Under the pieces are notes generated by a model. It did no database searches and had not been told where the DNA came from. It was given only the letters and a program-made list of their open reading frames with translations. From positions 1 through 21,379 of IMG/VR virus record IMGVR_UViG_3300012954_000110: a DNA stretch of 21,379 bases. One strand, given 5' to 3'. Source of the DNA: a virus. Within the stretch, counting starts at the first letter, position 1. Each line of letters opens with the position of its first letter. Of this stretch, positions 6,312 to 12,263 are shown one piece after another. Position numbers and translations under genes: made by a program.

Positions 6312-6647
6312 ATGAAATGGTTTGAAATCACAGAAGAAGCAAAGAATCAAATGGAGAAGTTGTTGGCAAAACAACCAGACAAATATGCGGTCAGCCTGAT
6401 GGTTGAAGGCGGTGGCTGTGCAGGATTCAAATACAAGTGGGGATTCATAGACAACAAGGAAGACGTTGGTGCTGACGACCACACAGAGGATTGGCACACA
6501 GGCAAATTTGTTGTTGATGACGCAAGTATGCTCTACGTCGCAGGCACTAAGATAGACTGGAAAGAAGAAGTGTTCGGGTCACAGTTTGAAATAACAAATC
6601 CTAACGCATCTTCCGGTTGCGGTTGTGGAGAATCATTTGGGGTGTAA
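6312..6647 (+). CDS. hesB: HesB/IscA/ErpA-type iron-sulfur carrier
   Basis: The protein has 111 residues, standard for an A-type Fe-S scaffold/carrier, which hands clusters to apo-enzymes. The three ligand cysteines are present: C36 in GGGCAGFKY, and C103 and C105 in SSGCGCGESFGV. The N-terminal ITEEAKNQMEKLL and the central DDASMLYVAGTKIDW are also typical of the family. Such genes are known auxiliary genes in marine T4-like phages and probably support Fe-S enzymes of the host during infection. A weak -10-like GATAAT (6299-6304) lies seven bases before the ATG, with TTGAAA 19 bases further upstream; I do not count this as a promoter. The stop overlaps the next start. Confidence 0.92.
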   Translation: MKWFEITEEAKNQMEKLLAKQPDKYAVSLMVEGGGCAGFKYKWGFIDNKEDVGADDHTEDWHTGKFVVDDASMLYVAGTKIDWKEEVFGSQFEITNPNASSGCGCGESFGV

Positions 6648-7390
6648 TGGACACTGCTTTCATAATAGGTAACGGTGAGTCGAGAAACATATTTCCAATA
6701 GAAAATTTAAAAGGCAAAGGTGTGATATATGGTTGCAACGCCATATACCGAGACCATCCTAAGTTGTGTGATCACATTGTGGCTGTGAATCCTCCCATGT
6801 ACGAGGAACTGGCCGCCTGGCACAACAACGGAAAGGAATCTCCACAGATACACGGAAGAGATAACATCTCAGAATGGAACTACATCTGTGATGGTGATAA
6901 GGAAACAGACGTTCCGGAAGGACTCAAGATATACCGAGTGTGGAGGGGTGGTGACATCAAGAAAGGTGGCAAAATAAAAACCAATGACTTCACTAGGACC
7001 AAGGGTTCAGGTTGTAGTGCTGTGTTGATGGCGGCTGAATCTGGTGTGAAAAATATTGTGATACTGGCTTTCGACATCATGGGTGCCAGACAATGGGAGA
7101 TGGAAACCCCCAGCAGGATACAGAACAACATATACAAGAGCTCAAACAACTATCCAGGAAGAGAAAGTATGAAGGCATATCTCAAGTATGAATGGATGTA
7201 TCAACTCAGACAAACTTTTAGACAGTTTCCAGGAACAAACTTCCATTTCATCAACAGGAGGGAATACCTCGAAGGCAACCCGTTCCTGCGTTGGTACTTC
7301 GATCAACCAAATATAAAGTGTGGCATATACGCTGACCTGCAGAGATGGATCTCCGGTGCCAGGGATGATATCAAGTGGAAAACCCTATAG
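6647..7390 (+). CDS. 'GNGESR' Rossmann-like protein, glycosyltransferase-like (paralogue 2)
   Basis: The ATG at 6647 overlaps the HesB stop (TAATG) and gives 247 residues; an in-frame start at 6617 would only add residues overlapping the HesB gene. The N-terminus repeats the signature of the gene at 2050: IIGNGESR (6-13) and GCNAIYRD (29-36). Then come KGSGCSAVLMAA and IVILAFDI, followed by NNIYKSSNNYP, parallel to NNMYTGSEGYK in the other copy. This supports gene duplication with divergence. The layout recalls sialyltransferase/DUF115-like nucleotide-sugar enzymes, though no catalytic residue can be assigned. Its stop overlaps, tail to tail, the stop of the minus-strand gene. Confidence 0.6.
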   Translation: MDTAFIIGNGESRNIFPIENLKGKGVIYGCNAIYRDHPKLCDHIVAVNPPMYEELAAWHNNGKESPQIHGRDNISEWNYICDGDKETDVPEGLKIYRVWRGGDIKKGGKIKTNDFTRTKGSGCSAVLMAAESGVKNIVILAFDIMGARQWEMETPSRIQNNIYKSSNNYPGRESMKAYLKYEWMYQLRQTFRQFPGTNFHFINRREYLEGNPFLRWYFDQPNIKCGIYADLQRWISGARDDIKWKTL

Positions 7391-7639
7391 AGTTATTGTG
7401 CTACTAGCGTCGAGTTTGTAGACCTTACGCATTTTCACACCTACCTTCTGTGCAAACCTTTTCGTGTCACAATGTGAACAGACATGTTTGTAATCATTGG
7501 TGGCCCTCTCAGGATCCACTTTCGCTCTTGGTCTTAGAAATTGCACTCCGCATGAATCACATTTGAATACAAATACAGTATTTTTCCGGTGAAAGGTGTG
7601 GTAAACGCCACATTTGCTCTGGCGTTCGTACAGTCTCAT
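7385..7639 (-). CDS. Small zinc-ribbon protein, only minus-strand gene
   Basis: Read on the minus strand from the ATG at 7639 the protein has 84 residues. An in-frame ATG at 7663 and a TTG at 7666 would lengthen it, but the recognisable part starts at MRLYERQ. Two CxxC knuckles, C27-D-S-C30 and C54-S-H-C57, would bind one zinc, and a basic segment KRFAQKVGVKMRKVYK follows. The pattern resembles zinc-ribbon proteins of phages and the zinc part of HNH-type enzymes, but no HNH catalytic residues are seen. It converges with the upstream plus-strand gene, sharing six bases at their stops. It lies exactly between the auxiliary block and the tail block. DNA binding or regulation is a guess. Confidence 0.72.
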   Translation of the reverse strand: MRLYERQSKCGVYHTFHRKNTVFVFKCDSCGVQFLRPRAKVDPERATNDYKHVCSHCDTKRFAQKVGVKMRKVYKLDASSTITL

Positions 7640-7674
7640 AGTTTTTAATGTTTCGACAAACATCAATATTATTT

Positions 7675-7682
7675 AATAAATA
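7675..7682 (+). promoter_or_regulatory. T4-type late promoter octamer before the first tail gene
   Basis: AATAAATA matches the late consensus NATAAATA. It lies 14 bases before the ATG at 7697, so the transcript leader would be only about nine bases. No Shine-Dalgarno is visible for this gene. Confidence 0.55.
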
Positions 7683-7696
7683 TGTATATTCGATAT

Positions 7697-8575
7697 ATGG
7701 CTAGATTAAACATAGACACAGGAGCAGTAGGAAACCCGGCAACAGGCGATACTTTACGTACGGCCTTCAACAAGATCAACACGAATTTCTTAGAACTCTA
7801 CACAGATTTGGCGGCCACAACATCATCAGGAGGTGTGTTAACTAATTCAATCACAAACGGTAATGTAAAAATAGTTGCAAACGGAACAGGTATTGTTGAA
7901 ATTGATAGATTATCAATAAACAACACCACAATAAGTTCACTAGATACCAACGCAGACATCACACTTACAGCAAATGGCACAGGTAGTATTGTGTTGGCAG
8001 GACCAGTTACAGCAAGTGAGATTGTAACCAATGAGATCTCAACTAATGGATCGAACGCAGACTTGAAACTTATAACATCAGGCACAGGTGATATTTTATT
8101 GAAAGGTAAAAGAGTTGGAATTGCTGATGTTAACCAACCAGATTCACTCTTACACCTAAAAGATACAAATGCAGTCATAACACTCCAGAGAACTGCTGAC
8201 GCAAACACTCCTGGTCTAAGTTTCCAACAATCAGGCGGCAACGTAAGAGCAGTTATTAAGATGGATGGTACATCAGGCACATCCAATGAAATTTTCTTCC
8301 AGACATACTCCGGTTCATTGGCAGAGAGATTCAGGGTGACACACACAGGTGCGAAGGTATCTGGCACTTTAAATGTAGACGGCGGAATTAGCATCACTGA
8401 CAACAAAATAACGTCATCGGCTTCAAACGCAAACATACAGATCGATGCCGCAGGATCAGGAGCGATTGAGTTACTAACACAAAAAGTAATAATTGCTAAC
8501 CTTCCAACAAGCGATCCTAGTGTTGCTGGACAACTTTACCAGTCAGGTTCTGATTTAAAAATTAGCCAAGGATAA
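7697..8575 (+). CDS. Tail fibre/tail structural protein with GTG repeats (copy 1)
   Basis: The ATG at 7697 (292 residues) is preferred over 7682 because the protein then begins MARLNIDTG like its paralogues. Residues 17-35 carry the shared signature GDTLRTAFNKINTNFLELY. Repeats of about 30 residues follow around 77-100, 113-135 and 236-260, each of the type ISTxxxNADLxLTxxGTGxI. A middle segment (about 141-222) with DSLLHLKD and AERFRVTHTGAKV resembles phage fibre domains often found near the tip. The end, NLPTSDPSVAGQLYQSG (268-284), is a common closing motif in marine T4-like phage structural proteins. It is probably a trimeric beta-rich fibre, with the N-terminus attaching it to the tail. 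Confidence 0.78.
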   Translation: MARLNIDTGAVGNPATGDTLRTAFNKINTNFLELYTDLAATTSSGGVLTNSITNGNVKIVANGTGIVEIDRLSINNTTISSLDTNADITLTANGTGSIVLAGPVTASEIVTNEISTNGSNADLKLITSGTGDILLKGKRVGIADVNQPDSLLHLKDTNAVITLQRTADANTPGLSFQQSGGNVRAVIKMDGTSGTSNEIFFQTYSGSLAERFRVTHTGAKVSGTLNVDGGISITDNKITSSASNANIQIDAAGSGAIELLTQKVIIANLPTSDPSVAGQLYQSGSDLKISQG

Positions 8576-8578
8576 TAA

Positions 8579-9559
8579 ATGGCCCAGGAAATAATCAACA
8601 TTGGAATACAGGCCGATGACGGTACAGGCGACACTATCAGAGGCGCCGGAGTAAAGATCAACAACAACTTCACAGAAGTCTATGCAAGGCCACACCTAAC
8701 TTTGCCAGGCTTAGAGTTCTCCGGCAACGTGGTCACAGTGACAAGGTCCAATGATGACCTAGTGTTGGGGGCCAGTGGCACAGGCACAGTCACAGCACCT
8801 GAGATCACAATAGACGCAACTATAAACATCTCGGATAATGACATCAAGGTCAACACATCAAACGCTGACCTAGTAATGACAGCAAACGGCACAGGTTCTG
8901 TAGCAATCACAAAATTAGACCTAGACGATGGAACAGTTGATGCGACAACTATAGGATCAAGCACGGCTTCAACAGGTGAGTTCACAACTATGACTGCGAC
9001 AGGGTCAAGTTCAATAGATGTAATAACAATCACAGATAATACCATTTCAACCAACACCACCAACTCCGATTTAGAACTTACTGGTTCAGGTACAGGCACA
9101 GTATCGTTCAGTGGTATCAAATTTCCCACTAGCGATGCAGTTGGAAATAGAGCGTTGCAAACAAATGGAAATGGACAACTATCATTTTTTAGACCGGATA
9201 TATTATTAGAACATGCAGAGTTAACTGATGGTACAGCAACCATAACAGGTAATAGTGTGGCACAAACTTTTGATAGTTTCAGTGCTTCCACGTACAGAAG
9301 TGCAAAATATCACATACAAATTTCTGACGCAACAGCAAATAGATTTAGTATGATAGAAGCGAACGTCACACACGATGGCACGAACGCATACGTCAGTGTG
9401 TTTGGCGGTGTGGACAATGGAGCAGGTGACGGATCATCTGTGTATGACTCACTTGAATTTACTGCTGTAATAAACAGTGGCGATGTAAGGGTACGAGGTA
9501 AAGTAAATAACACTAACAGTCAGGTTATAAAATTTGTGAGGAGACCAATTAAGGTATAA
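8579..9559 (+). CDS. Tail fibre/tail structural protein with GTG repeats (copy 2)
   Basis: The protein has 326 residues and starts three bases after the previous stop, with AAGGA as ribosome site. The N-terminus carries GDTIRGAGVKINNNFTEVY, the shared attachment signature. Three repeats (VTRSNDDLVLGASGTGTV, VNTSNADLVMTANGTGSV, STNTTNSDLELTGSGTGTV) form the shaft. The last about 110 residues (from LEHAELTDG; TYRSAKYHIQISDATANRF) form a domain shared with the next gene and ending IKFVRRPIKV. This C-terminal domain probably forms the tip or a receptor-contacting head; that is inference. No enzymatic motif is seen. Confidence 0.78.
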   Translation: MAQEIINIGIQADDGTGDTIRGAGVKINNNFTEVYARPHLTLPGLEFSGNVVTVTRSNDDLVLGASGTGTVTAPEITIDATINISDNDIKVNTSNADLVMTANGTGSVAITKLDLDDGTVDATTIGSSTASTGEFTTMTATGSSSIDVITITDNTISTNTTNSDLELTGSGTGTVSFSGIKFPTSDAVGNRALQTNGNGQLSFFRPDILLEHAELTDGTATITGNSVAQTFDSFSASTYRSAKYHIQISDATANRFSMIEANVTHDGTNAYVSVFGGVDNGAGDGSSVYDSLEFTAVINSGDVRVRGKVNNTNSQVIKFVRRPIKV

Positions 9560-9560
9560 T

Positions 9561-10532
9561 ATGGCAAGGATTAACTTAAACGTAGGTTCAAACGCTAACA
9601 CCGGAGACGGTCAAACTTTGAGATCGGCTATGCAAGATGTGAACACTATGTTCACGGAGATATACGCTTCATCGCTTTTCGATGATGGTTTGCAACTGAG
9701 TGGTAACGAGATCAGGGCAACCAGATCCAATGACGATCTTGTGTTAAAACCAAGCGGAACGGGTATAGTCACCATGGACAGTCTCACAGTGGATTCCAAC
9801 ATTAATATCACAGACAACGAAATCAAAACTACTGTATCAAATTCAGATCTTAACCTTTCAGCGTCTGGAACAGGACAAGTTGTGATAGCCAAGGCTGACA
9901 TAAATGCTGGAACAATAGACAACACAACTATAGGTGCCACAACTCCAGCGGCAGGAACTTTTACTACTTTGACTGCGGGCATAAGTGCAACACTCGATGG
10001 GGTCTTGGTCAAGGACAACACGATATCCACCAACGCCACCAACGCCGATCTAGAACTTTCGGCTTCGGGAACAGGTACAGTAAGTATAAACGGATTAAAA
10101 ATGCCTGCCTCGGACGGCTCGGCCAATCAGTTATTAAAGACAAGCGGTGCTGGTGTGTTAAGTTTTGCCACTGTCACGCCAACGTTGAGTCATTCAGAAC
10201 TAGGTGATGGCACCAACACTATCGCCACTTCAACCACTACCCAACTCGATAGTTTTGACTCTGCTACCTACAGAAGTGCAAAATACTACATCTCGATATC
10301 GGACGCAACAAATGGCAGATTCGAACTTGTAGAAGCAAACGTCATACATGGTCCGAGTGCTGACAGCACCATCGAAGCATATGTTTCTGTGTTCGGTTCG
10401 ACAACTTCTTACACTGCACCACTTTGTACTTTCACTGCAGACATAGATGACGGTCTTGTGAGATTACTTGCGACAAATATCAGTAATAATAGCACTATAT
10501 TCAAGTATCAAAGAATACTTTTTGACCTTTAA
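9561..10532 (+). CDS. Tail fibre/tail structural protein with GTG repeats (copy 3)
   Basis: The protein has 323 residues. It follows the previous gene by one base, with AAGG six bases before the ATG. The N-terminal signature is slightly different (GDGQTLRSAMQDVNTMFTEIY). Three GTG repeats follow (TRSNDDLVLKPSGTGIV, TVSNSDLNLSASGTGQV, TNATNADLELSASGTGTV). The C-terminal domain, from LSHSELGDG through TYRSAKYYISISDATNGRF to the end, is clearly homologous to that of copy 2; the DNA shares an identical 17-base stretch at 9293-9309 and 10269-10285. The two genes are therefore a tandem duplication that has diverged mostly in the last 60 residues. Confidence 0.78.
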   Translation: MARINLNVGSNANTGDGQTLRSAMQDVNTMFTEIYASSLFDDGLQLSGNEIRATRSNDDLVLKPSGTGIVTMDSLTVDSNINITDNEIKTTVSNSDLNLSASGTGQVVIAKADINAGTIDNTTIGATTPAAGTFTTLTAGISATLDGVLVKDNTISTNATNADLELSASGTGTVSINGLKMPASDGSANQLLKTSGAGVLSFATVTPTLSHSELGDGTNTIATSTTTQLDSFDSATYRSAKYYISISDATNGRFELVEANVIHGPSADSTIEAYVSVFGSTTSYTAPLCTFTADIDDGLVRLLATNISNNSTIFKYQRILFDL

Positions 10533-10559
10533 TAATTACATTCGGTTTATAGAATTAAC

Positions 10560-10567
10560 GATAAATA
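10560..10567 (+). promoter_or_regulatory. T4-type late promoter octamer
   Basis: GATAAATA in the 62-base gap matches NATAAATA. It ends 27 bases before the ATG at 10595, leaving room for a short leader that contains an AAGGA ribosome site (10579-10583). Confidence 0.6.
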
Positions 10568-10594
10568 ACAACATTAACAAGGATATAAGCAAGT

Positions 10595-12037
10595 ATGGCA
10601 AGACAACATATCAATATAGGATCAAATGCAAACGATGGTCAAGGTGATCCATTACGAACAGCATTTGACAAAATAAACGACAATTTTATAGATTTATACG
10701 GTAGCGACAATGACCTAAATACATTAGACGCTAACCTTGACGTGAACAATTTCGCGATCACAACTGGCAGAACAAACGGTGACATCACTGTCACTCCAAA
10801 TGGCACAGGAAGCATCAAACTTGGTGCAGTCAAATTCAAAGGAACAACAATCAGTTCAGATGATTCAACAATTATCAATGTCAACGAAGGTCTAGTAGTT
10901 GACGGCACAGCATCGGTAAGCGGTGCGTTAAGTTCAGCGACTTCATTGGCATTGGCCACAGGAGCAACTGTGACAGGTATTCTGGACGAAGATAATATGG
11001 CGACAAATTCAGCAACACAACTTGCCACTCAGCAGTCGATCAAAGCATATGTAGATTCACAAGTCACAGCACAGGATTTAGATCTTGCAGGTGACTCGGG
11101 CACAGGTGCGGTTGATTTGGATTCACAATCATTGACCATTGCAGGCGGAACAGGTTTGACATCAGTGGCTGGTAGCCAAACAGTTACACTTAATATTGAC
11201 GCAACGGTGGCGACATTAACAGGTTCACAAACACTAACAAACAAAGTTTTAACCTCTCCCACAATAAACGCCGCGACCATGACAGGAAACGTAACTGTCG
11301 ACAATTTAATTTTCAATGACACAGACATTAGCACCGCTTCAAATGGAAGTTTAACTTTGAACCCAGGTGGAACTGGAACAATAGAATTACACGCGGCAAC
11401 AAATGTAACTGGCAACACAGCCGTAACAGGAAATCTAGGAGTAACAGGTACACTTAACACGGCAGACGTCGCCACAACAGGCAACACAACAATATCAGGT
11501 TCATTGACAACAGGTACTTTTAATGTTGGTGACTTGAACATCAATGCAGACGGTAAAATAAGCACAGACACAAATGGAAACATTGATCTAGATCCATCAG
11601 GTACAGGAGCAATTAACTTGACTGGTCCTACAAATATAACAGGCACAGGAACAGTAGATGGACAATTTAATGTAGACAACATTAGAATTGATGGGAACAC
11701 AATATCATCAACAACTGGAAGTATAACGCTGTCTCCGTTAGCAGGGCAGAACCTTGTGTTGGGAGCGACAGGCAATGGTGTTGTAACTGCATCTGAATTC
11801 CAAGCAACACTAGGTGAATTCGTAACCTTGAGAACAGACACATTATCTACTGATACTTCCAATGGTGACTTATCTATAAGCACACAGGGTACTGGAGTTA
11901 TAGACTTGAACACAGCAACGCAGGCAACTGTGGGATCGGCGGGAGGTGCTTCGGCCTTACCTGGACAACCGACTGGCTATATAAAGATCAAGATTGCTGG
12001 AACGATGAGAGTCGTGCCATTCTACGACGAATCGTAA
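10595..12037 (+). CDS. Tail fibre protein, long GTG-repeat form (copy 4)
   Basis: The protein has 480 residues. The N-terminus carries GDPLRTAFDKINDNFIDLY (17-35). At least five repeats follow (TTGRTNGDITVTPNGTGSI, STASNGSLTLNPGGTGTI, STDTNGNIDLDPSGTGAI, and others), separated by Thr/Gly-rich linkers with VTGNLGVTGTL-type strands. The segment LTGSQTLTNKVLTSPTI is a classic phage fibre element, often in host-recognition fibres. The C-terminus, GYIKIKIAGTMRVVPFYDES, is a closing motif typical of marine T4-like phage fibres. The composition (Thr, Asn, Gly, almost no Cys or Trp) fits a long trimeric beta-structured shaft. Confidence 0.82.
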   Translation: MARQHINIGSNANDGQGDPLRTAFDKINDNFIDLYGSDNDLNTLDANLDVNNFAITTGRTNGDITVTPNGTGSIKLGAVKFKGTTISSDDSTIINVNEGLVVDGTASVSGALSSATSLALATGATVTGILDEDNMATNSATQLATQQSIKAYVDSQVTAQDLDLAGDSGTGAVDLDSQSLTIAGGTGLTSVAGSQTVTLNIDATVATLTGSQTLTNKVLTSPTINAATMTGNVTVDNLIFNDTDISTASNGSLTLNPGGTGTIELHAATNVTGNTAVTGNLGVTGTLNTADVATTGNTTISGSLTTGTFNVGDLNINADGKISTDTNGNIDLDPSGTGAINLTGPTNITGTGTVDGQFNVDNIRIDGNTISSTTGSITLSPLAGQNLVLGATGNGVVTASEFQATLGEFVTLRTDTLSTDTSNGDLSISTQGTGVIDLNTATQATVGSAGGASALPGQPTGYIKIKIAGTMRVVPFYDES

Positions 12038-12071
12038 TAGGCTTTAACATATCCTTTACAAAGGAAAAATA

Positions 12072-12230
12072 ATGAGAAAATATCATAACGACCGTAAAAG
12101 GTATAGATCTCCAAAATCTGAGATAGCACGACTGCAAGAAGCGATCAAAAGGGAAAGGGATCCAATACTACGTGAAGGCCTAAAACAGCACCTAGAACAC
12201 TGGATTCGTACACAGAATAATAGTCGGTAA
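12072..12230 (+). CDS. Small basic helical protein (52 aa)
   Basis: An ATG at 12072 preceded by AAAGGA (spacing about six) opens a 52-residue frame ending TAA at 12230, tightly between two structural genes. The protein is strongly basic and probably helical: MRKYHNDRKRYRSPKSEIAR, then LQEAIKRERDPILREGLKQH. It resembles, in style, the 84-residue gene at 15366, also small, charged and helical beside tail genes. Function is unknown; binding to nucleic acid or an assembly partner is possible. An inverted repeat TCCTTT/AAAGGA (12052-12065) overlaps the ribosome site and could mask it. Confidence 0.6.
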   Translation: MRKYHNDRKRYRSPKSEIARLQEAIKRERDPILREGLKQHLEHWIRTQNNSR

Positions 12231-12235
12231 TTGCC

Positions 12236-12243
12236 AATAAATA
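12236..12243 (+). promoter_or_regulatory. T4-type late promoter octamer
   Basis: AATAAATA matches NATAAATA. It ends 20 bases before the ATG at 12264, with an AAGGAG ribosome site (12251-12256) between them. Confidence 0.62.
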
Positions 12244-12263
12244 CCCGTGTAAGGAGTAAAGTA

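Noticed and set aside
7798-8436. Long minus-strand open frame opposite the first tail gene
   Set aside because: It mirrors the repetitive Thr/Gly/Asn codons of the plus-strand gene, is Val/Ser/Pro-rich with no start signal, and similar frames lie opposite the other repeat genes.
9555-9560. TATAAT directly before the ATG at 9561
   Set aside because: It is made by the last codon and stop of the previous gene and has no -35; the gene has a normal AAGG ribosome site.
11029-11913. 294-codon minus-strand frame opposite the long fibre gene
   Set aside because: Low-complexity Pro/Val/Ser product with no ribosome site, explained by the repeat composition of the real gene.
12023-12036. Hairpin TACGA-CGAA-TCGTA at the end of the long fibre gene
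   Set aside because: Five-base stem with no T-run afterwards, so not a convincing terminator.
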